A stretch of 33,639 bases of DNA from Campylobacterales bacterium (lineage in GTDB: Bacteria; Campylobacterota; Campylobacteria; Campylobacterales; Sulfurimonadaceae): positions 1-33,639 of the forward strand of contig JAPLGO010000014.1 in NCBI GenBank assembly GCA_026390115.1, written 5' to 3'. How positions within the stretch are numbered: the stretch's first letter is position 1; each line of letters begins with the position of its first letter. Shown piece by piece: positions 17,477 to 25,294 of the stretch. Made by a program: the position numbers and the translations under genes. A model generated the notes under the pieces. That model made no database searches. It worked only from the letters and a program-made list of their open reading frames with translations, and had not been told where the DNA came from.

Positions 17477-18251
17477 AAACAGAATAAAAAACATCTCATG
17501 TGCCATAATAGCTAAAGATGCAGAATCTACAATTGACATGGTATTAAAATCCTTGAGGGAGTTTGATGATGTTGTTGTATATAGCAACAATTCTACTGAC
17601 AAGACTGATACAATAGCAAAAAGTTATGCAAATGTAAATTTGATTCAAGGTGATTTCAAAGGTTTTGGACCTACTAAAAACAGCGCAGCTGCTTTTGCAA
17701 AACATGATTGGATACTCTCTTTGGATGCCGACGAAGTTTTATCCGATGAGTTTGTAGAAAATTTACAAAAAGAAACTCTTGATGAAAATCTTATTTACTC
17801 CATTTTACGAACAAATTACTACAAAGAAACAGAGATAAAACACTGCTGGGGAAATGATGTTATTGTAAGGCTCTACAACAAAAAAAGAACATCATTCACA
17901 GATAAAAAAGTACATGAAAAAATTATTGAAAAGGGCTTACAGATTACGCCAATAGATGGAGTTATCAAACATTATCCCTATGCGTCCATTACGGATTTTA
18001 TTATAAAACTGGACCGCTATTCGACGATGTATGCACATGACAATGTCGGCAAAAAGAGATCATCGCCACTCAAAGCAACCCTTAACGGTCTATTCTCTTT
18101 TTTTAAAACCTACATCCTGAAACGAGGTTTTTTAGACGGATACGCCGGCTTAGTAATAGCTTTTTCTCATATGGCAACAAACTTTTACAAATATATAAAA
18201 TTGTATGAATTAAATAAAGAAAAAGTTAAATCTTACTCAAAGCAGATTTAA
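17469..18251 (+). CDS. WaaE/KdtX-like glycosyltransferase family 2
   Basis: The 260-residue GT2 enzyme has CAIIAKDAE at 11-19, YSNNSTDKT at 38-46 and the metal motif LDADEV at 85-90. The overall pattern, including GFGPTKN (65-71), the KVHEKI block and the basic C-terminal region with FKTYILKRGFLDG, is that of WaaE/KdtX-type lipooligosaccharide glucosyltransferases that add a hexose to inner-core heptose. It overlaps the kinase-like gene by 8 bp and its 3' end overlaps the convergent GT9 gene by 26 bp. Sugar specificity is inferred from the family only. Confidence 0.88.
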   Translation: MTENRIKNISCAIIAKDAESTIDMVLKSLREFDDVVVYSNNSTDKTDTIAKSYANVNLIQGDFKGFGPTKNSAAAFAKHDWILSLDADEVLSDEFVENLQKETLDENLIYSILRTNYYKETEIKHCWGNDVIVRLYNKKRTSFTDKKVHEKIIEKGLQITPIDGVIKHYPYASITDFIIKLDRYSTMYAHDNVGKKRSSPLKATLNGLFSFFKTYILKRGFLDGYAGLVIAFSHMATNFYKYIKLYELNKEKVKSYSKQI

Positions 18252-19188
18252 CGTCATCAAATATTTTTTCTCTATTTGTTGAAGACGGAATCATAAAATG
18301 CTCTTGCAATTTTTCATCTCCGACACCCTTCCAGCGTGCGGAGCTTGCAAAGAGGCTATCGGCAAAAAATGTCATGGTCGGCGTTCCAACGAGGGATGCA
18401 AGATGATAAGTTCCGGTGGAAGTACTCACAAAAAGTTTGAAATTGCTTATGAGTTTTGCAAAATGTACTATCCCTTCTTTTGAGATGTAGAAAATAACTT
18501 TTTCATGTGCAAACCTCTTTTTCATCGCATCACACAGAGCCGTTTCATCGGGTCCAAAAGTAAGAACTACTTGGTATTTCCCATGAGCCAGAACTTCACG
18601 GATTAAAATCTCATACTCATCCAAGCTCCAGTTGGCATCGCTGCTTCCGCCAAAGCCCACATGAAAAGCTACTACTGCTTTTGATATGTGATACTCATGA
18701 ACAAACTCTTCATACACCTCTTTTGCATCACAAAACTCCAAAAGCGGTTTTTTATACTCCAAATTTATCTCAGAAAAGAGTGTTTTTGTAAGCTCTAGGT
18801 TATACTCAAACTCCCCCATTTTCACTTCGCTTCTTCGCTGTTTTATACGATGAGTATAGAAAATTTGCGCTATTTTTGTGGCAGGTGCTATGCGTTTTGG
18901 AATGCGTGCCAAAAACTGGGCAAGAGCTACTCTTGTATTTGAAAAAAGTGTTATGGAAGCATCAATTTTTGCAGCTCTTAATTTTGCTGCTAACTCAAAA
19001 ACAGAGATTTTGCCGTCATCCACCAATACCTCATCAATAAATGGGCACTCAAATGCAAGTTCTCTATTCAAAGGTGCAATGAGAGCTATAATTCTGTTTT
19101 GCGGATTATGCTGTTTTAAAACATACATAGCAGGGAGGGCAGTTATAAAATCACCCAGCTTATCGGTACGGACTACTAAAATATTCAA
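18226..19188 (-). CDS. Heptosyltransferase-like glycosyltransferase family 9
   Basis: The 320-residue GT9 protein starts MNILVVRTDKLGDFITALPA, the typical acceptor-side block. Its C-terminal nucleotide-sugar domain carries GFGGSSDANWS and STGTYHLASLVGTP, the usual GT9 motif with a Thr-rich loop and His. It would transfer heptose (or a related sugar) to the LPS inner core; WaaC, WaaF and WaaQ are all possible. A separate, clearer WaaF is at 25291. The start is TTG, in a TTGA overlap with the stop of the DNA ligase gene, so translation of the two is coupled. Confidence 0.88.
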   Translation of the reverse strand: MNILVVRTDKLGDFITALPAMYVLKQHNPQNRIIALIAPLNRELAFECPFIDEVLVDDGKISVFELAAKLRAAKIDASITLFSNTRVALAQFLARIPKRIAPATKIAQIFYTHRIKQRRSEVKMGEFEYNLELTKTLFSEINLEYKKPLLEFCDAKEVYEEFVHEYHISKAVVAFHVGFGGSSDANWSLDEYEILIREVLAHGKYQVVLTFGPDETALCDAMKKRFAHEKVIFYISKEGIVHFAKLISNFKLFVSTSTGTYHLASLVGTPTMTFFADSLFASSARWKGVGDEKLQEHFMIPSSTNREKIFDDVKSALSKI

Positions 19189-19994
19189 TCTTTTCTCACT
19201 CTCATGTAGGAAGCAAACTTCGGCTTGCCGTTTTTTGTAAAACCAAAATATTTAAACGAAACCATCTCCCCTATTCTTGGAGGATTTTTTCTCTGCACTT
19301 CGCTAAATCCGCTTCCTATCAAAAACTGCGTGCCATCTTCAAGTTCAACTTGCAGACTTCCCATCATTCCCGTAAATTTGCCGCTTCCGTTTTTATAACC
19401 TATGACTTTCGCTTCCATATCCTCTGCAAGTTTTACTTTTAAAACAGAGTCGCTTCTGCCCTCAAAATAAGCTTTTGAACCATCTTTTATGACAACGCCC
19501 TCTCCCCCGCCAGCTATAACGCTCTGAAAATAGGTATCCAACTCTTTTTTATTTTTACATATTTTTTGCTCGATTACTGCAACATGTGTAAGATTCTGCT
19601 CTTGTATATATCTTTGAGCCTGTTCGAGTCTTTTGCTAAAATCACCCTCGGCATGAGGAGCTTCAAATATCATATATTTTATTTTGCTCCACTCCGGTTT
19701 TGGCGTTTTATCCATCACGATGGATTGAATATTTTCAAAATCCCCTCTCTTCGTCCAAAGTTCGCCGTCAAGCTCAAAGGGTGGAAGCTTCTGCGTAAAC
19801 CACTCCGGAGCGTTTATACTCTGCCCCTGTCTTGAAAGAAGCTTTTTTCCATCCCAATAGGCTCGAACACCATCAAACTTTTCAGACATCATCCAGCCGG
19901 AAATATTTTGGTCACTATAGATATTTGCTTTTTGTAGTGTGAGTGCGTTGAGATTCAATACAAATAAAAGTGCGACTACAAAAAGCTTTAACAT
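19185..19994 (-). CDS. ligE: Periplasmic ATP-dependent DNA ligase (LigE type)
   Basis: The 269-residue protein is a minimal ATP-dependent DNA ligase with an N-terminal signal peptide (residues 1-17, LKLFVVALLFVLNLNA). The adenylated lysine is Lys39 in SEKFDGVRAYW (motif I KxDGxR). Motif III is FELDGELW (73-80), motif IV GEGVVIKDG, and motif V VLKVKL. The OB domain follows, giving the usual length of the Lig E group known from Haemophilus, Neisseria and Campylobacter. It would seal nicks in periplasmic or extracellular DNA, perhaps during uptake. It starts 1 bp after ugd and overlaps the GT9 gene by 4 bp, an unexpected place for a DNA ligase. Confidence 0.93.
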   Translation of the reverse strand: MLKLFVVALLFVLNLNALTLQKANIYSDQNISGWMMSEKFDGVRAYWDGKKLLSRQGQSINAPEWFTQKLPPFELDGELWTKRGDFENIQSIVMDKTPKPEWSKIKYMIFEAPHAEGDFSKRLEQAQRYIQEQNLTHVAVIEQKICKNKKELDTYFQSVIAGGGEGVVIKDGSKAYFEGRSDSVLKVKLAEDMEAKVIGYKNGSGKFTGMMGSLQVELEDGTQFLIGSGFSEVQRKNPPRIGEMVSFKYFGFTKNGKPKFASYMRVRKD

Positions 19995-19995
19995 C

Positions 19996-21321
19996 CTAAT
20001 TTACACCGATTTGAAAATACTCAAACCCGTATTTCGCCATCTTCTCTTTGCTGAACTGGTTTCTTCCGTCAAAAAATACGGGATTTTTGAGAAGTTTTTT
20101 CATCTCCTCAAAATCAGGACTTCTAAACTCCTGCCACTCCGTCACCAAAATAAGTGCGTCTGCGTCTTTGAGAGCCTCATATTTGCTCTCGACATAAGAG
20201 ACTTTTTCATTACCTACAAGATAGTGCGTTTGTGCTTCATGTATCGCTTTTGGGTCGTATGCCACCACTTTTGCGCCTCTTGAAGTGAGCTCATTTATAA
20301 TAGTAATTGAGCTGGCCTCGCGCATGTCATCGGTCTCAGGTTTAAAACTCAGCCCCCATACTGCAAATATTTTGCCGCTTAAATCCTCTCCAAACTTAGT
20401 GATTACTTTATTGGAAATTACATATTTTTGCGCATAATTTACCGCTTCAACCGCATCCAAAATTCTTGGGTTATATCCAAAATCTTTTGCTGTTTTTGCC
20501 AGTGCTTGAACATCCTTTGGAAAACAGCTTCCGCCGTATCCACACCCAGGATAGATAAAACTGTAGCCGATTCTGCTGTCGCTTCCTATGCCGTTTCTCA
20601 CCTTGTTTATATCCGCTCCGACTCTCTCACAAATCTGGCTCATCTCATTCATAAAACTGATTTTTGTCGCAAGCATTGCATTTGCGGCATACTTTGTCAT
20701 CTCAGCCGATTTAATATCCATCGCAATAAAGCGGTCATGATGCTTCATAAAAGGAGCATAAAGTTCGCGCATAATCTCCATGGCAATCTCACTGTCCGCA
20801 CCGATAACTACACGGTCAGGGTGCAGAAAGTCGTTGATTGCCGCACCCTCTTTTAAAAATTCCGGATTTGAGACAACGGCAAACTCTATTGTTTTGCCTC
20901 TTTTGTCCAGCTCCGCTTGGATAGTCGTTCTTACTTTATCGGCAGTGCCAACCGGAACAGTCGATTTATCAACGACCACAAGATACTCTTCCATCGCCTC
21001 GCCGATACTTTTAGCAACCGCCAGGACATAGCGTAAATCAGCGCTTCCGTCTTCGCCCATCGGCGTCCCAACAGCTATAAAAGCTATTTTTGAACTTTTT
21101 ATCGCACTGCTTACATCCGTTGAAAAATTAAGTGTTTTATTTTTATAGTTCTCTAAAGTCATATCCTCTAAGCCCGGCTCATATATGGGGATAATACCTT
21201 GTTTTAAATTTTCTATTTTTTTCTCATCTATATCTACACAGGTTACTTTGTTACCCATCTGAGCAAAGCAGACTCCGCTGACAAGTCCTACATAGCCTGT
21301 GCCGATTACTGATATTTTCAT
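19996..21321 (-). CDS. ugd: UDP-glucose 6-dehydrogenase
   Basis: Ugd oxidises UDP-glucose to UDP-glucuronate with two NAD+. The 441-residue protein has the NAD motif GTGYVG (7-12), TVPVGT (121-126), NPEFLKEG (152-159), the catalytic Cys266 in GGSCFPKD, and the C-terminal [12 protein letters not shown] block. Its product is the substrate for Uxs at 12026-12961 and may also be used directly by glycosyltransferases. It heads a minus-strand operon ugd-ligE-GT9 with a 1-bp gap and a 4-bp overlap. The promoter must lie in the 63-bp divergent gap; TATAAA-like boxes are present there. Confidence 0.97.
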   Translation of the reverse strand: MKISVIGTGYVGLVSGVCFAQMGNKVTCVDIDEKKIENLKQGIIPIYEPGLEDMTLENYKNKTLNFSTDVSSAIKSSKIAFIAVGTPMGEDGSADLRYVLAVAKSIGEAMEEYLVVVDKSTVPVGTADKVRTTIQAELDKRGKTIEFAVVSNPEFLKEGAAINDFLHPDRVVIGADSEIAMEIMRELYAPFMKHHDRFIAMDIKSAEMTKYAANAMLATKISFMNEMSQICERVGADINKVRNGIGSDSRIGYSFIYPGCGYGGSCFPKDVQALAKTAKDFGYNPRILDAVEAVNYAQKYVISNKVITKFGEDLSGKIFAVWGLSFKPETDDMREASSITIINELTSRGAKVVAYDPKAIHEAQTHYLVGNEKVSYVESKYEALKDADALILVTEWQEFRSPDFEEMKKLLKNPVFFDGRNQFSKEKMAKYGFEYFQIGVN

Positions 21322-21357
21322 TACATAGCATCCTGAAATAATTTATTTTATAGATTT

Positions 21358-21387
21358 TATCTTAAAAAAGATATAATCGCACTTATG
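21358..21387 (+). promoter_or_regulatory. Predicted leaderless promoter with inverted repeat
   Basis: TATAAT (21372-21377) is followed by the 7-bp spacer CGCACTT and then the ATG at 21385, with no ribosome binding site, so the transcript is expected to be leaderless. An inverted repeat TATCTT-AAAA-AAGATA spans 21358-21373 and overlaps the first bases of the -10. It could be an operator or chance in AT-rich DNA. Confidence 0.55.
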
Positions 21388-22710
21388 AAAAAACCGTACC
21401 AGTGGGATGATTATTCAGATCAGCCATACCAACTCAAAGATAAAAACTACAAAAAACAGATAAGAAAAAAGGAGTTTTTCTCTCTTTTAAAAACTTTTTT
21501 TATAGCTCTACTTATCCTTCCATTTTCACTCATAATGATGCCATTTACAAAAAGGAAAGAGGTATATGCTGCCACTTTTTTTTGCATCGGAGTCGATTAT
21601 GAAAGGGAGCCTGAGCTCACTTTAGAGCTTTTGGAAGAGCTTGAGGTTGAGAGAGTTTTGCTCCGTTTTAAACTCTGGGAGATGAAGAAACTTCCTCTTT
21701 TAAAAGAGTTTATTTTGGCATATGCCCGAGCAAAGCGACAAATGCCCTTGGGGTATAAAGATAAAAAAGTAACTCTAAAAATCATGCAAGACAGAGAACA
21801 TGTTGAAGATTTAAAACTGCTTCAAAAAGATTTACGCACGATTTTTGCCACACTTGATGGACATGTAGATATGTTCGAAATCGGCTCAACAATTAACCGA
21901 ACTAAATGGGGATTTTTTAGCGTGGATGAGTACAACCGTTTCTACAAAACAGCCTATGAGTTAAGAGAAAGTGAGTTTCCGTATATGCCCGAACGAAGCG
22001 ATAAATGCCCGGGGGGTGCTAAATTAATCGGAAGTGGAGTTATAGATTTTGAGTATCACTTCACTGCCAATACACTTTTTAATCTCTTCAAATACCGTTA
22101 TGACGGAGTCTCTTCACTTTTATATGTCGATAGACGAGGTGCACCGGAGAACATGCAAATGGGCTTTAATCTCTCAAGTAAAATAGCACTTCTTAGCACC
22201 ATGGTTTGGCTTAGCCCAAAGAGTGCAAATGAGCTTCATATCACCGAAACAAATTGGCCCATTTCAAATACAGCTCCCTATGCGCCAACTAGTGAGCATG
22301 AGTGTGTGGATGAGGAGAGTTATGCAGATTTTATGCTTCGCTACTACCTGTTAGCCTTTGCTTCAGGGCAAGTAAACTCTGTCTCTTGGCATCAACTCAT
22401 TGCTGCAGGATATGGGCTGATTGACAATCGAAACGGAATTAGAAAAAGAAAAGCTTATTTCACTTTTAAATATATGGTGCAAACGCTAAAAAATGCTCAA
22501 TTTTTACAGTTAAATATAAAAAAAGAGTATTACATATTTCAATGTCTTGCTGATAATCAGCTTTTGCAAATTCACTGGTCGCTAAAACCAAAAGTCCTAA
22601 AAAATGAGAAGTTCTTTGAAGTTTATTCAAAAGATGGGAAACGAGTAGAGGATAAAACTCTTAATATTGGCTCCTCTCCTCTCTATATTTACACAAAAGA
22701 CGCGGTATAA
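21385..22710 (+). CDS. Membrane-anchored TIM-barrel glycosidase-like protein
   Basis: I do not recognise a named gene. The 441-residue protein has a basic cytoplasmic N-terminus, one membrane segment (about 31-53) and then a periplasmic domain. The order of strands resembles a clan-A (GH39/PslG-like) glycoside hydrolase: LKIMQD (131-136), FEIGSTINR (164-172) with Glu165 as possible acid/base, LYVDRRGAPE (246-255), and ITETNWP (286-292) with Glu288 as possible nucleophile. A small beta domain (about 382-441) ends SSPLYIY, as in GH39-like enzymes. It might trim or edit an envelope polysaccharide. It leads an operon with PAP2, LtaS-like and waaF genes. Function is a hypothesis. Confidence 0.6.
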   Translation: MKKPYQWDDYSDQPYQLKDKNYKKQIRKKEFFSLLKTFFIALLILPFSLIMMPFTKRKEVYAATFFCIGVDYEREPELTLELLEELEVERVLLRFKLWEMKKLPLLKEFILAYARAKRQMPLGYKDKKVTLKIMQDREHVEDLKLLQKDLRTIFATLDGHVDMFEIGSTINRTKWGFFSVDEYNRFYKTAYELRESEFPYMPERSDKCPGGAKLIGSGVIDFEYHFTANTLFNLFKYRYDGVSSLLYVDRRGAPENMQMGFNLSSKIALLSTMVWLSPKSANELHITETNWPISNTAPYAPTSEHECVDEESYADFMLRYYLLAFASGQVNSVSWHQLIAAGYGLIDNRNGIRKRKAYFTFKYMVQTLKNAQFLQLNIKKEYYIFQCLADNQLLQIHWSLKPKVLKNEKFFEVYSKDGKRVEDKTLNIGSSPLYIYTKDAV

Positions 22711-22721
22711 TTGCGCCCATG
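22706..22721 (+). promoter_or_regulatory. Predicted leaderless promoter overlapping a stop codon
   Basis: TATAAT (22706-22711) contains the TAA stop of the upstream gene and is followed by the 7-bp spacer TGCGCCC and the ATG of the PAP2 gene at 22719. The spacing predicts a leaderless transcript that starts inside an otherwise cotranscribed cluster. There is no Shine-Dalgarno sequence in the 8-bp gap between the genes. Confidence 0.55.
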
Positions 22722-23381
22722 AATACAAAATACCTAAACATTAAACTCTATTTCTGGCTCCTTTTTTTTTGTGCTTCACTTATTTTTATTTTTTTTCCTC
22801 AAATAGATTTGTACATTTCAAGCCTCTTTTATGACGGCAAAAGTTTTCCAGCTAATGGAATGTGGCTTGAAGAGCTCTTTTACTACTCGGTGCAACCTAT
22901 AATAATCACATTTGCACTCGTCAGTTTGGCTCTTTTTGCATACAATTTTTTTACCAAAAAAAATATTTTAAATATGAATGCAAAAGTTGTTTTATACTTA
23001 CTTTTGGTTTTGGGAGTCGCTCCCGGCCTAATCGTGAATGTCACTCTTAAAGATAATTGGGGAAGAGCAAGACCTGCCGAGATAACAAACTTTGGCGGAA
23101 CAAAAGAGTTTACACCGGCATTTATTCCAAGCAATCAAGGTGGATACTCCTTTAGTTCAGGGCATGCAGCAGCCGCTTTTTCTCTCATCGGTTTTGCTCT
23201 TTTGTCCCGTAAGCGAAAAAAATTTTGGATGAGTTTGGCATTTGCATATGGCGTTTTTGTAAGTCTTGCGAGAATGTCCGCTGGTGGGCACTTTTTGAGT
23301 GATGTTGTCACTTCCTTTTTCATAGTTACTCTATTTACATATATATTCCACATGCTGGTATTACAAAAGGATGAACAATAA
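22719..23381 (+). CDS. PAP2-family lipid phosphatase (LpxE/LpxF-like)
   Basis: The 220-residue protein has about five to six membrane helices and the three PAP2 motifs: Lys111 to Arg118-Pro119 (KDNWGRARP), SGH at 147-149, and Arg185...His191...Asp195 (RMSAGGHFLSD). These form the phosphate-binding and His-nucleophile site. In this context likely substrates are a lipid A phosphate (1- or 4'-position) or undecaprenyl diphosphate, acting on the periplasmic face. It sits 8 bp after the TIM-barrel gene and just before the LtaS-like gene. The exact substrate cannot be told from sequence. Confidence 0.9.
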   Translation: MNTKYLNIKLYFWLLFFCASLIFIFFPQIDLYISSLFYDGKSFPANGMWLEELFYYSVQPIIITFALVSLALFAYNFFTKKNILNMNAKVVLYLLLVLGVAPGLIVNVTLKDNWGRARPAEITNFGGTKEFTPAFIPSNQGGYSFSSGHAAAAFSLIGFALLSRKRKKFWMSLAFAYGVFVSLARMSAGGHFLSDVVTSFFIVTLFTYIFHMLVLQKDEQ

Positions 23382-25294
23382 ATTCTCGCAACCAGCTCAC
23401 TCAAATATTTTTTGTACTGATCATCAGTTTTGTCGCACTTATGGCGATTCGATTATCGCTCTATAACTTCTACCCAGCTGACTTTAGCGACCTAACAAAT
23501 CGTGAGTTTTACGCCTCACTGCTTATGGGTTTTCGTGTTGACATGATTACTCTTTTTACATTTTCGTCTCTCTTTGTTTTAGCTCTGCTTTTTGTTCAAA
23601 ATACCAAATACAGAGTAATCATTGCACTTATTTGGGCACTAATATTAAACGCTATTTTTGTACTTTGCTTCAGTGATGTGTTGTACTACGACTATATTCA
23701 CAGACACATGTCAAGCGAGATTTTTAACCTTGGAGACGATGGTGATATTATAGTTGGCATGGCGGTTGGCTCCATGCTTCCTTTTACACTTGGAGCTATA
23801 TTTTTAAGTACCCTATTTTTATATACTATTTACAAAGTTTTTTCTCAAAAGCTGGAGAGTTTCATCTCTGGCAGAATGCTCATAATTTTAACAATCATAA
23901 CAATTTTAGCTCTGTTTTTAGGAATAAGAAACAACTTCACAGGCAAGAGTTTTGGCAGTAGCGATGCCTATGCAGTAAATAAAGTAAGTAGCGGAAACTT
24001 AGCACTCAACGGTTTTTTTACTATTTACAGGACAGCAAAAACTTCATCTAAGCACACTCTTGCCAAACTCGATGATGCCGTAAAAATCACACAAGAGGCG
24101 ATGCAGACTCACAATGCACCTTTTATCAATAAAGAGTATCCGCTTCTTCGTTCATACGCAAAAAAAGAGACTCCGAAATACAATATAGTTATAGTTCTAC
24201 TGGAATCATTCGGAGCGGAGCATGTGGACGGTTTTACACACTATAAAGAGCTAGGAGTCACCCCTTACTTCAAAAAACTCTCAAATGAGGGGCTGAAATT
24301 TACTAATTTTTACTCCAACGGATACCGCTCGATTTTTGGGATAACTTCTCTGTTTACCGGCATCACGATTCCCACAGGATTTGAGTATCTGGGCAAAGGA
24401 TTAGAACTCTCAAATCTCAGCTATCTTGGAGATGTAGCAAAAAAAAATGGTTATTCTACTCTCTCCATGCAAGCGGCGAATAATCGCTCTTACAGAGTGG
24501 ATGCAGTAAGCCATCTGGCAGGCTTTGACGACTATTACGGTGCGGAGGACATGCCCAACGTAGAGGCATGTGATGAGGGAAGAGCGCCGCTTACGGGGAC
24601 TTACGACTTTAACATGCTCGATTTTTATCATAAAAAGCTTAATGCAATGAAAGAGCCGTTCTTAGGCTTTGCCTTTACTGACTCTACCCACTCGGATTTT
24701 TATCTCCCAAGCAAAAAGTTTGAGAGGTTTCCGCATGATTTACAAAACTATAACGGTGCACTCAATGCCTATATTTATGCAGACAATGCGATTGAACGAT
24801 TTATGGAGAGTGTAAAAAAAGAGCCTTGGTTTGAGAGAACTATTTTTGTTTTCACCTCAGATCATGGAAGTGGTGATGCCCTAAATGAGATTGCAAAAAG
24901 CCATGGCAGGGAAAATAAGCCTTTAACATCAATTGAACATTTTAGAATTCCTCTCATAATCTATGCACCGAAAATATTTAAACATGAAGAGATAACAACT
25001 CTCGGTTCACATAACGATATTTTTCCTACTTTAGTGGACATGCTTGGACTTGAAGCAAATATTACGACAATGGGAAGTTCACTTTTTGATAAAAATGTAC
25101 ATGAGAGATTTACTTACTTTTTTGCAGGCGACCTCATCGGTTTAGTCACAAACGATGGATATATTAAATACAATTTTAAAGAGATTGTTGAACATGTTGG
25201 GAATAAAGAGAGTGTAGAGAAGATGAAAAAACTACTTTTTGCGGTTGACACTGCCGAAGCGGGATTGTTAGAAAAAAACAGGTGGGCAAAGTGA
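23378..25294 (+). CDS. LTA-synthase-like phosphotransferase (second copy)
   Basis: This sulfatase-fold enzyme has about five N-terminal membrane helices and a periplasmic catalytic domain. Counting from the ATG at 23441 (617 residues), expected sites are Glu255 in LLESFG, Ser297 in SNGYRS at the nucleophile position, His417 in DSTHSDF, and the intact Asp474-His475 in FTSDHG. The start is uncertain. The ATG at 23441 has no ribosome binding site and lies inside the first hydrophobic helix. The open frame extends upstream to a TGA at 23372-23374 with no ATG, GTG or TTG; an ATA at 23378 sits 7 bp after AAAGG and is used here as a provisional start. Probable phosphoglycerol or phosphoethanolamine transferase for envelope glycan. 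Confidence 0.8.
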   Translation: MNSRNQLTQIFFVLIISFVALMAIRLSLYNFYPADFSDLTNREFYASLLMGFRVDMITLFTFSSLFVLALLFVQNTKYRVIIALIWALILNAIFVLCFSDVLYYDYIHRHMSSEIFNLGDDGDIIVGMAVGSMLPFTLGAIFLSTLFLYTIYKVFSQKLESFISGRMLIILTIITILALFLGIRNNFTGKSFGSSDAYAVNKVSSGNLALNGFFTIYRTAKTSSKHTLAKLDDAVKITQEAMQTHNAPFINKEYPLLRSYAKKETPKYNIVIVLLESFGAEHVDGFTHYKELGVTPYFKKLSNEGLKFTNFYSNGYRSIFGITSLFTGITIPTGFEYLGKGLELSNLSYLGDVAKKNGYSTLSMQAANNRSYRVDAVSHLAGFDDYYGAEDMPNVEACDEGRAPLTGTYDFNMLDFYHKKLNAMKEPFLGFAFTDSTHSDFYLPSKKFERFPHDLQNYNGALNAYIYADNAIERFMESVKKEPWFERTIFVFTSDHGSGDALNEIAKSHGRENKPLTSIEHFRIPLIIYAPKIFKHEEITTLGSHNDIFPTLVDMLGLEANITTMGSSLFDKNVHERFTYFFAGDLIGLVTNDGYIKYNFKEIVEHVGNKESVEKMKKLLFAVDTAEAGLLEKNRWAK

